A DNA stretch of 64,000 bases from JBBEBE01 sp040882505. GTDB taxonomy: Bacteria; Bacteroidota; Rhodothermia; Balneolales; Balneolaceae. The stretch covers positions 1 to 64,000 of the forward strand of contig JBBEBE010000008.1 of NCBI GenBank assembly GCA_040882505.1, read 5' to 3'. The notes under the pieces are model-generated. The model made no database searches, was not told the DNA's origin, and saw nothing but the letters and a program-made list of their open reading frames with translations. Position 1 is the first letter of the stretch. Each line of letters begins with the position of its first letter. Positions 26,452 through 36,079 of the stretch are shown piece by piece. The position numbers and the translations under genes are program-made.

Positions 26452-28065
26452 ATGTCGGAGAATAGTACCGTTACCATGTCAAATACGGATTTGAGTACCC
26501 TACAGAGGAAGACGGTCAAAGAGCTTCAGGGGATGGCCAAGGAGCTTGGGATCAAACGGTCGACGGGCATCAAAAAGGTGGACCTGATCGACAAGATTCA
26601 GAAAGCGATGGCCGTTTCCCGCCGCAGCAGTGAACGGGAGCCGCGTCAGGCAGAGCTTTACGAGAGACGAGAGGCCAATGGCCAGAAGATCTCTACAGAC
26701 AATCAAGGCGACGAGGAAGAGGTCACGGGAAGTGAATCGATTCCAGCTCGTCAATATGGAGGTCAGAGTCATATTCAGACCTATGACAACGACAAGAACG
26801 AGAAAAAGAACGAACGAAATCGTCGCGGTGGCGGAGGCGGGCGCCCTCGCGATCAATACAAGAAGAACAAGAAGCATGTGAGCAACGTGCTTCCGGAATC
26901 GGATGCGGACAATCTCTACGATCGGCTCGAGGAGATCGAGCCTCAATTGGGCAAATTTCTGCTGAATGAAGGGACCCTGGAGATTCTCCCGGACGGGTAC
27001 GGGTTTCTTCGGTCGGTGAATTACAACTACAAGGCAAGTCCGGATGACATCTACGTTTCTCCTTCGCAGATCAAACGATTTCGACTCAAGCAGGGAGACT
27101 GTGTCATTGGAATCATCCGCCCGCCCAAAGTCGGGGAGCGCTATTTTGCACTTTTGCGTGTAGAGGGTGTGAATGGAAAGATTCCGGGAGATATGGACAA
27201 TCGGGAAGATTTCGAAGATCTGCTCCCGATCTATCCAGAAGAGCGGTTCAACCTGGAGGACAAACCGAGCAACTACTCCATGCGGGTAGCCAATCTCTTC
27301 TCTCCACTCGGAAAAGGGCAGCGGGGCCTCATTGTGGCTCAACCGAAGACCGGAAAAACCACGCTGTTGAGAGACATTGCCAATTCCGTTGCCAAGAACA
27401 ATCCGGAGACGCGGATTATCATTCTTCTCATCGATGAACGACCCGAGGAGGTGACCGATATGGAGCGGTCCGTCGAGAACGCCGAAGTGGTCGCCTCCAC
27501 CTTTGACGAGAAGCCGGAGAACCATATCGGGCTCTCCGAAATTGTCTTCGAGAAAGCCAAGCGTCTGGTCGAGAGTGGCCATGACGTCCTGTTGCTCATG
27601 GACTCGATTACCCGATTGGCTCGAGCCTACAACATCTGCGGCGGAACCTCGGGTCGAACCATGTCGGGCGGGGTCGACTCCGAAGCGCTCAAAGCCCCGC
27701 GACAGCTGTTTACATCTGCCAGAAACATCGAAAATGGTGGCAGTCTCACAATATTGGCGACGGCACTCATCGAGACCGGCTCCCGGATGGACGATGTGAT
27801 TTTCGAAGAGTTCAAAGGGACAGGGAACATGGAGATGGTCCTCGTCCGCCGACTTGCCGAGCGTCGCATCTTCCCCGCCATCGATATTTTCAAGAGCGGG
27901 ACCCGTCGCGAAGAACTTATTGTTCCGGATGAAGAGCGGGAAAAGGTTGTACTGCTGCGCCGCTATCTGAACAACATGAACTCTTTTGAAGCGATGGAGT
28001 TCCTTCTGGACAAGATGAAAGGCACGGAGAACAACGAAGAGTTTCTAATCTCGATGAACCGGTAA
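26452..28065 (+). CDS. rho: Transcription termination factor Rho
   Basis: 537 residues. N-terminal helical Rho domain (SAP-like, KELQGMAKELGIK) at about 17-60; a hydrophilic low-complexity insert (about 60-145, with a GGGGG stretch and many E/K/R); the RNA-binding cold-shock-like domain (about 150-235); and the hexameric ATPase with Walker A QPKTGKTTLL, DERPEEVTDM and the Q-loop/R-loop GRTMSGGVD. E. coli Rho is 419 residues, so the insert accounts for the extra length, as in other Bacteroidota. ATG at 26452 (an internal ATG eight codons later is possible). Confidence 0.97.
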   Translation: MSENSTVTMSNTDLSTLQRKTVKELQGMAKELGIKRSTGIKKVDLIDKIQKAMAVSRRSSEREPRQAELYERREANGQKISTDNQGDEEEVTGSESIPARQYGGQSHIQTYDNDKNEKKNERNRRGGGGGRPRDQYKKNKKHVSNVLPESDADNLYDRLEEIEPQLGKFLLNEGTLEILPDGYGFLRSVNYNYKASPDDIYVSPSQIKRFRLKQGDCVIGIIRPPKVGERYFALLRVEGVNGKIPGDMDNREDFEDLLPIYPEERFNLEDKPSNYSMRVANLFSPLGKGQRGLIVAQPKTGKTTLLRDIANSVAKNNPETRIIILLIDERPEEVTDMERSVENAEVVASTFDEKPENHIGLSEIVFEKAKRLVESGHDVLLLMDSITRLARAYNICGGTSGRTMSGGVDSEALKAPRQLFTSARNIENGGSLTILATALIETGSRMDDVIFEEFKGTGNMEMVLVRRLAERRIFPAIDIFKSGTRREELIVPDEEREKVVLLRRYLNNMNSFEAMEFLLDKMKGTENNEEFLISMNR

Positions 28066-28071
28066 GGATGC

Positions 28072-28097
28072 GGCCATGGGTGCAGACACCCACGGCC
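28072..28097. terminator. Stable hairpin between rho and sppA
   Basis: Stem 28072-28082 with 28087-28097 (11 pairs, one A.C mismatch) and a four-base CAGA loop. It starts 7 bases after the rho stop and sits between two convergent genes. No T run follows on either strand, so it may slow or protect transcripts rather than act as a full intrinsic terminator. Confidence 0.45.
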
Positions 28098-28126
28098 CTC
28101 CAACAGATCCTTGCACGGTTGTCCGG

Positions 28127-29911
28127 CTACTCTACATGAATATCGACCGGAAGAATGGCCCAGAGCTGCCGTGGCTGCTCGAGAATTGATAACGGCTCTG
28201 CCTGCTCACTGAATTCACGTGCAAACGGAATGGAATCCCGAATCCAGCCGCGAACGGACGTTTCGGCCGATGCGAAGAGGGCTTCAAAGAGGGGTTTCGG
28301 TCGAGGCAGCTCGAGCGTGTCCCATACCTCGAGTCCACCCCGTTCGGCGGCCCGGGCAATGGCATCTTCCAAGCTTCCCAACCGGTCGACCAATCCCTGA
28401 TCCAGAGCATCTTCTCCTGTCCAGACACGACCCTGTGCGACGGTGTGAATCTCTTCCGTGCTACGATTCCGGTTGGTGGCCACGCGATCAAGAAACGTAT
28501 CATAGCCGTGCTGCATGTACTGCTGCATGGCCGCTCTTTCGGTATCGGTCTGGGCGCGAGTCATCCGCATCCAGTCGGCGTGTTCATGTGTTTTAAGCGT
28601 CTCGAACCGGATCCCCAAATGATCATTGTAGAGCTCTTCGGAGTTGAACATCATGGAGTAGATGCCGATCGATCCGGTAATGGTCGATGGAGTGGCCATC
28701 ACTTCATTGGCACCCATTCCCATGTAGTATCCACCGGAAGCCGCCACATCCCCGAACCAGGCGATCACCGGTTTCTTTTCGGCGGCGCGACGAATCGATT
28801 CATAAAGTAGTTCGGAGGTCGAAACTGCCCCACCCCCACTATTGATAGCAATCACGATGGAGTGTACATCCTCATTTTCAAGCGCTGTCTCCAGGGAGGC
28901 AGCGATGGATTTGGCCGTAATGACCGGCTGCGAATCGAACGGTGTCTCTATGGTTTGAGGCATAATCATGCCTGTGGCATGGATGACGGCGACCGTTCCT
29001 TCCGGCTCGCCGGACGAGAGACCAGCCGATTCGGATGGAACGCGTTGGTACCGCCGCATCGATACGACCGGTAATTCACGATCCTCTTCCAGATTCAGCT
29101 GTTGGCGAATCATCATTTCCAGATCCCCTGGATACCCGATGCGATCGATCAGGCCCGACTCCAGTGCGCTGGCGACTGGATCGGGAGGCAGGGTTCCCAG
29201 CCAGCTGTCCAATTGGTCCCTGGAAATTTCACGGCTCTCCGCTACCTCTGACAAGAAGAGGGTGTGAATATGATCCAGAATGGCATCAAGCTGTTCGCGC
29301 TGTTCCGGTGAGGCTTCCTGACGAAGAAAGGGTTCGACGGCAGACTTGTATCGCCCCACACGGGTAATCTCCGGTTCAATCCCTATCTTGTCGAAGAGCT
29401 CTTGGTAAAAACTCATCTGGATCGAAAACCCGTTTAATTCCAGATAGGTTTGATTCGGAACCACGAGGGTATCGGCCGCGGAGGCAAGAAAGTATCCTCC
29501 CATATTCATACCGATGTCGTCGGTGAGTGCATAGACCGGCTTTCCACTCTCTTGACGGAATGTGGAGATCGATTCCCGCAGTTCGGCCAGACTGGCCCAG
29601 CTCCCGGAAACCCGATTCACCTGTAGCCAGAGGGCATCGATTCGGTCATCGTGGATCGCTTTTCCGAGGGATTCCTGAACCGTTTGAACAGACAGTGTGG
29701 AGCCTGTCTGGATCAATTCCTGAAACGGGTTGTGGGGCAATCGGTAGGGGATGTCCCCGGTGAGTTCGATTTTGAGAATGGACGAGTCTTCGATAAACGG
29801 CTCGGGTTGGCTCGAAGAGCTGATCAAAATCATGAAAAAGAGAGTCACAAGCAGCATGGCGGCCAGTAGTGTGCCGACGAATGTGGCGATGGTGGTCTTG
29901 AAGAAACTCAT
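28127..29911 (-). CDS. sppA: Signal peptide peptidase SppA, 67K type
   Basis: 594 residues with an N-terminal membrane anchor (about 8-32) and two tandem SppA/ClpP-like domains. The catalytic lysine is in GRYKSAVEPF of the first domain and the nucleophilic serine in DVAASGGYYMG of the second, so the active site is intact. It degrades cleaved signal peptides in the inner membrane facing the periplasm. Divergent from the oxidoreductase gene and convergent with rho. Confidence 0.95.
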   Translation of the reverse strand: MSFFKTTIATFVGTLLAAMLLVTLFFMILISSSSQPEPFIEDSSILKIELTGDIPYRLPHNPFQELIQTGSTLSVQTVQESLGKAIHDDRIDALWLQVNRVSGSWASLAELRESISTFRQESGKPVYALTDDIGMNMGGYFLASAADTLVVPNQTYLELNGFSIQMSFYQELFDKIGIEPEITRVGRYKSAVEPFLRQEASPEQREQLDAILDHIHTLFLSEVAESREISRDQLDSWLGTLPPDPVASALESGLIDRIGYPGDLEMMIRQQLNLEEDRELPVVSMRRYQRVPSESAGLSSGEPEGTVAVIHATGMIMPQTIETPFDSQPVITAKSIAASLETALENEDVHSIVIAINSGGGAVSTSELLYESIRRAAEKKPVIAWFGDVAASGGYYMGMGANEVMATPSTITGSIGIYSMMFNSEELYNDHLGIRFETLKTHEHADWMRMTRAQTDTERAAMQQYMQHGYDTFLDRVATNRNRSTEEIHTVAQGRVWTGEDALDQGLVDRLGSLEDAIARAAERGGLEVWDTLELPRPKPLFEALFASAETSVRGWIRDSIPFAREFSEQAEPLSILEQPRQLWAILPVDIHVE

Positions 29912-30067
29912 GATCCAGCAATTTGGTTGAAAACGGCGTATTGAACGGTCTGTTCAGAACGGAGTACGGAGTGCACACCGTGTATGAGATCCGGGAAACA
30001 AGATGGGAAGGTACAAAAATCGAGAGGATCGATCGTATGAGAAAACGTCAACATGTGGAGACGTCCA

Positions 30068-31684
30068 ATGAATAATTCACCCGTCGATACCCTTGTGATC
30101 GGGTCGGGCCACAATGGATTGATTACGGCCTGTTATTTGGCCAAAGCCGGTGAAAAGGTGTTGGTGTTGGAGCGACGCGAAGATGTTGGAGGAGCGGTTG
30201 CAACGGAAACGATGTTTGCCTCTCCGACTCATCCGGGCGGATTCCGGATGGATGTGGGTTCGTCGGTTCACATCATGATCCATCAGACCGGTATTTTGGA
30301 AGAGCTGCAATTGGAGTCCTACGGACTCGAGTATATCGAGATGGATCCCTTCATGTCCTACCCATTGCCGAAGGGACGTGGGGTCATCCATTTTCACAAG
30401 GATCTGGAGCGAACGCTTGAATCCATTGCGAGAGTCGCACCGGAGGATGTGGAGAATTACCGAGAGTTTGTCCGGTTTTGGGGGCGAATCAACCGGGGAG
30501 TGCTCAAAGCGTTCATGACACCTCCGGCTGGCGGTTCGTTGATCCGGGAGATCGGATTGGGACAGATGCGTGACGGAGCCATGTTTCGGAAGGGAGAGTC
30601 TACTCGGGGTGTTCAGCAGATCCTTTCCAGTTACGGAAAGGTGGTTGACGATGCATTCGAAAGCCCCTGGCTCAAGGCGGCACTGGTTTGGTTTGCGGCT
30701 CAGTCGGGACCGACACCCGACATGCCGGCAACCGGTGATTTTGCGGGGTGGCAGGCGATGTTGCACGAAAGCGGGGCGAAACATCCGAAGGGCGGGAGTG
30801 GTGAGCTTACCCAAGCGTTGGCACGCTGTCTGATTGCCCACGGGGGAGAGGTCCGGACATCTTCTCCGGTCGACTCCATTCTTGTCGAGCGCGGGTCGGC
30901 GGTCGGTGTCCGGACCGATCAGGGAGAGGAGATTCGGGCATCCAAGTTGGTCTCCAATGCACATGTGCAGACGACGATGTTGAAGATGGTGGGGTCGGAA
31001 CATCTGCCATCGTCTACCCGGCAGCGCGTTCGGAACATCGCTGTCGGCAACGGATTCGGGATGGTCATTCGCTGTGCGGTCGAGGAGCTTCCCGATTACA
31101 CAGCTGCACCGGGTGATCCGCTTATTCACAACGGTATGCAGCTATTGGCCCCGTCCGTTGACTATCTGTATCGGGCCATTGGCGACTACCAACAGAAGCG
31201 CACGCCGGCCAACCCCGCTGTGTTGGCCATGACCTTTTCGGCCATTGATCCTGTCGTGGCTCCGGATGGAGGCCACACCCTGTTCGCATGGGCCCAGTGG
31301 CATCCCTATGAGTTGTCAGAGGGTGTGCAGTGGGGCGATATTCGGGAGGCGGAAGCAGATAAAATCTATGATGTGGTCTGCCGGTACGCACCCAATATGG
31401 AGGGAAAACGAATCGATTGGTATATTCAGACCCCACTTGATATTGAGCGAAAACACGGGATGTTGCGTGGCAATGTGATGCATGTGGAGATGAATCTGGA
31501 TCAGATGTTTATGTTTCGTCCTCTGCCGGAGATGAGCAGATACGAGACACCGATCAGAAATCTCTTTCTGTCGAGCGCTTCCTGCCACCCCGGTGGGGGT
31601 GTTTTTGGGGCTGCTGGGTACAACGCTGCCAAAACCATTTTGAACAAGAGCAGGAGGAAACGATGGAGATGGTTCGGACGCTGA
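30068..31684 (+). CDS. Phytoene desaturase/CrtO-like FAD-dependent oxidoreductase
   Basis: 538 residues from ATG 30068 (GGAGAC ribosome binding site; an ATG five codons earlier lacks one). N-terminal dinucleotide-binding fold VIGSGHNGLITACYLAKAG followed by LERREDVGGA, a central substrate domain, and a C-terminal FAD-contact segment LFLSSASCHPGGGVFGAAGYNAA. This pattern belongs to the broad NAD(P)/FAD-dependent group with carotenoid ketolase CrtO and human PYROXD2. No carotenoid genes are adjacent, so the substrate is unknown. It overlaps the start of alr by 22 bases. Confidence 0.8.
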   Translation: MNNSPVDTLVIGSGHNGLITACYLAKAGEKVLVLERREDVGGAVATETMFASPTHPGGFRMDVGSSVHIMIHQTGILEELQLESYGLEYIEMDPFMSYPLPKGRGVIHFHKDLERTLESIARVAPEDVENYREFVRFWGRINRGVLKAFMTPPAGGSLIREIGLGQMRDGAMFRKGESTRGVQQILSSYGKVVDDAFESPWLKAALVWFAAQSGPTPDMPATGDFAGWQAMLHESGAKHPKGGSGELTQALARCLIAHGGEVRTSSPVDSILVERGSAVGVRTDQGEEIRASKLVSNAHVQTTMLKMVGSEHLPSSTRQRVRNIAVGNGFGMVIRCAVEELPDYTAAPGDPLIHNGMQLLAPSVDYLYRAIGDYQQKRTPANPAVLAMTFSAIDPVVAPDGGHTLFAWAQWHPYELSEGVQWGDIREAEADKIYDVVCRYAPNMEGKRIDWYIQTPLDIERKHGMLRGNVMHVEMNLDQMFMFRPLPEMSRYETPIRNLFLSSASCHPGGGVFGAAGYNAAKTILNKSRRKRWRWFGR

Positions 31685-32751
31685 GAACGAATGGGTCGGG
31701 GTCACTGCTGCGGATCCATACACGTGCGATTCGGGACAATCTGACTTGGATCCGTAACCAATCCGGTGGTCGCCCGGTGATCGCTGTTGTCAAGGCAAAC
31801 GCCTATGGTGTGGGGGCCGTGATGGTTGCACGGTTTCTTCGCGAGGAGGTAGAGGGATTCGCTGTAGCGACGACCGATGAGGGAGTCGAACTTCGCGAGG
31901 CAGGGATTCGTAAACCGATTTTGGTCATGGGTCCGCCTCGCGTCACAACGGCAGGTGACTATGCCGATCACCACCTGACGGCGTCGATATCCCGACCCGA
32001 GCAGTCGAAAATCCTTCCCGCCGGTGTGGCCTACCAGATCGTCCTCGACAGCGGGATGCGGCGATACGGTGTGGCCCCGGAGCAGGTGAGCCAAATAAGG
32101 GAGATTCTGTCGGCATCCTCACACCTTTCCTATTCAGGGTGTTACAGTCATCACGCCGTCGCAGACGAACCCAAAAATGATGCAGTTTACGAGCAGATCG
32201 GCCGCTTTGAAGAGATCATTCGTCAGGCCTCTTTGGACGGCCCGTTTCACATGAGTAATTCCGCTGCTGTCCTGCATGAGGGAGCACTTCCTCACTTTGA
32301 CCTTCTGCGTGTCGGGTTGGGACTCTACGGGTATGCTCCCGGTTTGCCAAGACCCGACGCCCTGATACCGGCACTCGAGTGGCAGAGTATATTGGAGCTG
32401 GTCCGTCCGATAAATAAGGGGGAGCCGGTCAGTTACGGTGGAACGTGGAGAGCCGATCGGAATGGCTGGCTGGGGACGATGCCGGTCGGGTATGCCGACG
32501 GACTACCGAGAGCGCTGTCCAACAAGCTTCAAGTCTCGATAGACGGACGTCGGTTCGCTCAGGTGGGCCGGGTGACCATGGATGCAACCATGGTGTTCCT
32601 GGAAGAGGCACCCATTCGGGAGGGAACCCCGGTGACCCTCTTTGGCGGGGAGGGCTGGAGTCTGTATGAATGGTCCGAAGCGGCTGGATCGATCCCTCAT
32701 GAATCGCTTACACGACTATCGGATCGTGTCAAACGGGTCTACGTTTGCTGA
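31663..32751 (+). CDS. alr: Alanine racemase
   Basis: 362 residues. PLP lysine in VVKANAYGVGAVMVARFL near residue 40, the FHMSNSAAVL and VRVGLGLYG-like block, SYGGTWRADR and PVGYADGLPR in the C-terminal domain; the RVTMDATMV segment is standard. It interconverts L- and D-alanine for peptidoglycan. ATG 31663 with an AGGAGG ribosome binding site placed inside the end of the upstream oxidoreductase, so the two are probably coupled. Confidence 0.93.
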   Translation: MEMVRTLRTNGSGSLLRIHTRAIRDNLTWIRNQSGGRPVIAVVKANAYGVGAVMVARFLREEVEGFAVATTDEGVELREAGIRKPILVMGPPRVTTAGDYADHHLTASISRPEQSKILPAGVAYQIVLDSGMRRYGVAPEQVSQIREILSASSHLSYSGCYSHHAVADEPKNDAVYEQIGRFEEIIRQASLDGPFHMSNSAAVLHEGALPHFDLLRVGLGLYGYAPGLPRPDALIPALEWQSILELVRPINKGEPVSYGGTWRADRNGWLGTMPVGYADGLPRALSNKLQVSIDGRRFAQVGRVTMDATMVFLEEAPIREGTPVTLFGGEGWSLYEWSEAAGSIPHESLTRLSDRVKRVYVC

Positions 32752-32763
32752 TGGTCTCGGGAC

Positions 32764-33279
32764 TCAGTAGTGAATGCGCTCCACTTCAAAATCGTAGATG
32801 AGCGTCTCTTCCCGGTACATGTAGAACTGTGAGGTCTGATCGGCATCGGCAAATCCCATGCTCGGTCCGACAACGATGATGCGTCGCTCTCCCTGTTTCA
32901 TACCGATGACACCGTCCAAGAGTCCGCGTGGATCAATCAGATCGGATGTGTTGACCTGTTCGGCTGTGGTGCGTTCATCGGCATAGGTGGACTGGAGGAC
33001 GGTGTTCTCCTCATCTTTCAAGCGCATGGTTACAAAGGCGTTCATGCCCTCGCCCGTGCGGCCCTGAACCGACCACTTCCCGCTTCCCTCGTTGACCCGA
33101 TAGACCTGAAGATCTTTCTGGGTATGAATCAAATCCAGCTGTGTTGTATCCGGCAGATCCGGCACCGTTGTCAGATCCGGTGGCTGGAAGTAGGGATTGG
33201 TCGTGTCTGCACATCCAATCTGTAACAACGCCAGAAAACCGGCGATCAAGATCAGAATATGTATGGATCGTGGGTTCAT
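32764..33279 (-). CDS. FKBP-type peptidyl-prolyl isomerase lipoprotein
   Basis: 171 residues: lipoprotein signal with a cysteine in LLQIGC (about residue 23), then a linker and an FKBP domain (about 60-171) with RGLLDGVIGMKQGERRIIVVGP and the final IYDFEVERI strand. The GYG-like substrate loop reads MGFAD. It should assist folding in the periplasm. Last gene of the minus-strand run rpiB-glyA-tatC. Confidence 0.75.
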   Translation of the reverse strand: MNPRSIHILILIAGFLALLQIGCADTTNPYFQPPDLTTVPDLPDTTQLDLIHTQKDLQVYRVNEGSGKWSVQGRTGEGMNAFVTMRLKDEENTVLQSTYADERTTAEQVNTSDLIDPRGLLDGVIGMKQGERRIIVVGPSMGFADADQTSQFYMYREETLIYDFEVERIHY

Positions 33280-33342
33280 TCAAACTCCTTGGTTCCAGTG
33301 GCCGATTCATTACCTCCGATGGATAACGAAGCGGCGCCCTGT

Positions 33343-34203
33343 TTATGATTCACTGTCTCCGAGTGCACGTCGAAGTGCCCGGTCGCGCTGCTTGTTGGCA
33401 ACCCGGCTCAAAAAGATCGCAAACTGATAGAGCAAAAGCAGTGGCGTGGCAATCATCATTTGGGATACCGGATCCGGCGGCGTCAGGAAGGCCGACAGAA
33501 TCAGAATCCCGATAATGGCTTGTCTCCGGTATTCGCGAAGGAACTCGGGTGTAAGCATTCCGGCGCGAGAGAGGTAGTAGCTGATCACCGGAATTTGGAA
33601 CAGAATTCCGCACGCCAATACCCAAAGCGCCACCGATGTGAAATACTCCGTAATGTCGAACTGGTTGACGATCACATCGGAGATGACAAACTGATTGAAA
33701 AACTGCAAGGCGAACGGGACCAGGATAAAATACCCGAAACTGATGCCGAGCAGGAAGAAAAAGCTCACAAAGACCACATTGGAATACGTCTGGAGTTTCT
33801 CCTGTTTCTCCATGGCCGGCTCAATAAACGCGTACATCTGGTAGAAGAGGATGGGAGATCCGATAATGACTCCGGCTATGATCAAACTTCCCCAGTACGT
33901 GAAAAACTGTCCCGGCAGCCGTCGCGAAAGCAGATTGATGTCGATCGCATTGATCGGCATGATGTTGTACATGAAGAAATCGGCGTGGGTGGGACCCAGG
34001 ATGACGTCATTGACAATGAACTCCGAGAAGATGAATGCAAAGACCACTCCTCCGGTCACTCCGGCCATCCCTTTGATGATGCGCCAGCGCAGCTCCTCGA
34101 GATGATCCAAAAAGGACATGCCCTCGGCCGGATTCGGTTTGGCTCCCTTGGCCCGGGGCAGAAACTTGCCCATGATGCCTCGTTTGTTCGACTCCCCACT
34201 CAT
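33343..34203 (-). CDS. tatC: Sec-independent protein translocase TatC
   Basis: 286 residues with six membrane helices. N-terminal MSFLDHLEELRWRIIKG is the typical signal-binding region (HLEELR), and the conserved Glu in the F-x-x-P segment of the loop after helix 2 (YQMYAFIEPAMEKQEK) is present. It recognises twin-arginine signal peptides. TatA/B genes are not in the window. Thirty bases after glyA, same strand. Confidence 0.95.
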   Translation of the reverse strand: MSGESNKRGIMGKFLPRAKGAKPNPAEGMSFLDHLEELRWRIIKGMAGVTGGVVFAFIFSEFIVNDVILGPTHADFFMYNIMPINAIDINLLSRRLPGQFFTYWGSLIIAGVIIGSPILFYQMYAFIEPAMEKQEKLQTYSNVVFVSFFFLLGISFGYFILVPFALQFFNQFVISDVIVNQFDITEYFTSVALWVLACGILFQIPVISYYLSRAGMLTPEFLREYRRQAIIGILILSAFLTPPDPVSQMMIATPLLLLYQFAIFLSRVANKQRDRALRRALGDSES

Positions 34204-34233
34204 GCTTGTCTGACTACACTGTTGTTGTTGCGT

Positions 34234-35550
34234 CTACGCATTGTTCGAGTCGGCTCCCGTGACAAAGTCGTAGAGGGGGAACTGGCGGCAGATCGCCATC
34301 ACCTCGTCCTTGACCCGTGTGATTGTCTCTTCGTTCTGCGGATCGGTAATCACCGTGTCGATGAGCTCGGCAACGCGGACAAACTGTTCTTCGGTAAAAC
34401 CGCGTGTGGTCATGGCTGGCGAACCGATCCGGATCCCGGAGGTGACAAACGGGCTTTCCGTATCGAACGGAACCATGTTTTTGTTCACCGTAATGGCGGC
34501 GGCCTCCAGCCGTTCTTCGGCCAGTTTTCCGGTCACACCCTTGTTTCGCAGGTCGACAAGAATCAGGTGGTTGTCGGTTCCCCCACTGACCAGGTCATAG
34601 CCGAGCTCCTGAAACCGATTGGCCATCGCCTTCGCATTGGCGCGAACCTGCTGTTGATACCCCTTGAAATCGTCCTGCAGCGCTTCGCCAAAGGCCACCG
34701 CTTTGGCTGCGACGACATGCATGAGCGGCCCGCCCTGTCGTCCGGGGAAGACAGCCGAGTCCATCACTTCGCTCCACGTTTTGGTTCGACCCGAAAGGCG
34801 CGCCGTGATTCCCAGCGTGTTTTCGCGATCTTTCCCGATCAAAATCATGCCTCCGCGTGGTCCACGAAGGGTTTTGTGTGTGGTCGTAGTGACCACATCG
34901 CACCAAGGGAGCGGGTCATTGAGCAGGTCGGTGGCGATGAGCCCGGCCGTGTGGGCCATATCCATCCAGAGCAGGGCACCCACTTCATCAGCGATCTCCC
35001 GAAACGCCGGGTAGTCAAAGTCTCTTGGATGGGCACTCGCGCCGATGGAGATCATTTTGGGTTGAACCTTTTTTGCCTGCTCGCGCACCTTGTTCAGATC
35101 GATCCGTCCGGTCTCCTTCTCGACCCCGTAGAATTCCGGTTTGTAAATCATGCCACTGAAGTTGGCCGGAGATCCGTGAGTCAGGTGCCCTCCATGGGAG
35201 AGATCCAGCCCCAACAGGGTTTCTCCGGGCTTCATCATGGCCAGATAGACCGCGGCATTGGCCGAGGCACCGGAGTGTGGCTGGACGTTGACCCAGTCGG
35301 CTCCAAAAAGTTTCTTTGCCCGGTCCCGTGCCAGATTTTCGGCGATATCGACCACATCGCACCCGCCGTAGTATCGCTTCCCGGGATACCCCTCGGCATA
35401 CTTGTTGGTCAGAACCGACCCCATGGTTTCGATAACCGCCCGGGAGGCGAAATTCTCCGAAGCGATGAGCTCGAAATTGTAATTCTGACGTTGGGTCTCT
35501 TTCTCCAGGACGGACCAGATTTCCGGGTCCTGCTGTTTGAGGCTTTTCAT
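34234..35550 (-). CDS. glyA: Serine hydroxymethyltransferase
   Basis: 438 residues with the PLP lysine in VVTTTTHKTLRGPRGG and conserved N-terminal ELIASENFAS, YAEGYPGKRYYGG and QPHSGASAN blocks. It converts serine and tetrahydrofolate to glycine and 5,10-methylene-THF in one-carbon metabolism. Its ATG overlaps the rpiB stop (ATGA), indicating coupled translation. Confidence 0.97.
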   Translation of the reverse strand: MKSLKQQDPEIWSVLEKETQRQNYNFELIASENFASRAVIETMGSVLTNKYAEGYPGKRYYGGCDVVDIAENLARDRAKKLFGADWVNVQPHSGASANAAVYLAMMKPGETLLGLDLSHGGHLTHGSPANFSGMIYKPEFYGVEKETGRIDLNKVREQAKKVQPKMISIGASAHPRDFDYPAFREIADEVGALLWMDMAHTAGLIATDLLNDPLPWCDVVTTTTHKTLRGPRGGMILIGKDRENTLGITARLSGRTKTWSEVMDSAVFPGRQGGPLMHVVAAKAVAFGEALQDDFKGYQQQVRANAKAMANRFQELGYDLVSGGTDNHLILVDLRNKGVTGKLAEERLEAAAITVNKNMVPFDTESPFVTSGIRIGSPAMTTRGFTEEQFVRVAELIDTVITDPQNEETITRVKDEVMAICRQFPLYDFVTGADSNNA

Positions 35551-35996
35551 GCGCGCTTAGAATCCGTTAGCGAGTGAATTTTGTTGACCCGTCGTTCATG
35601 ACGCCCACCTTCGAAATCGGTGTCGAGCCAGGTCTGAATAATCTCGCGAAGCTGATCGTCGGAGAGTTCCCGGCCCGGAAGGCAGAGAATATTGGCATTG
35701 TTGTGCTGACGGGTGAGTCGTGCCGAGTTGGTATTGTAGACCAGAGCCGCACGGACACCGTCAAATTTGTTGGCCGTCATGCACATGCCCTGTCCACTCC
35801 CGCAAATCAATATACCGAGCGGCTCTTTGTGGTCGCGAATCCGTTCGGCAACCGGGACAGCCATGTCCGGGTAGTCGACCGACTCCTCGGAGTCCGTTCC
35901 CAGATCGAGCGGTTCGTGGCCCAATTCAATCAATATCTTTTTTGCCTTCTCTTTGGCCGGGTATCCTGCGTGGTCGCTCGCGATGGGTACAATCAT
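35547..35996 (-). CDS. rpiB: Ribose-5-phosphate isomerase B
   Basis: 149 residues from ATG 35996, the normal length for RpiB; an upstream GTG would add 18 residues without family similarity. IASDHAGY with the conserved Asp-His pair, ILICGSGQGM with the catalytic cysteine, and the VRAALVYN anion loop are present. It interconverts ribose-5-phosphate and ribulose-5-phosphate. Confidence 0.94.
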   Translation of the reverse strand: MIVPIASDHAGYPAKEKAKKILIELGHEPLDLGTDSEESVDYPDMAVPVAERIRDHKEPLGILICGSGQGMCMTANKFDGVRAALVYNTNSARLTRQHNNANILCLPGRELSDDQLREIIQTWLDTDFEGGRHERRVNKIHSLTDSKRA

Positions 35997-36079
35997 ATCC
36001 CGTTCGGTTGAGTTGATTTGGACGTCAAATATCTCGAAAAAATCGGTCACTCAAAAGGAGAGACTCGTTCAAAACCGGA

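Noticed and set aside
33460..35577. Long plus-strand frame (705 codons) across tatC, glyA and rpiB
   Set aside because: It is antisense to three clearly conserved minus-strand genes and has no family similarity; its composition is that of a shadow frame.
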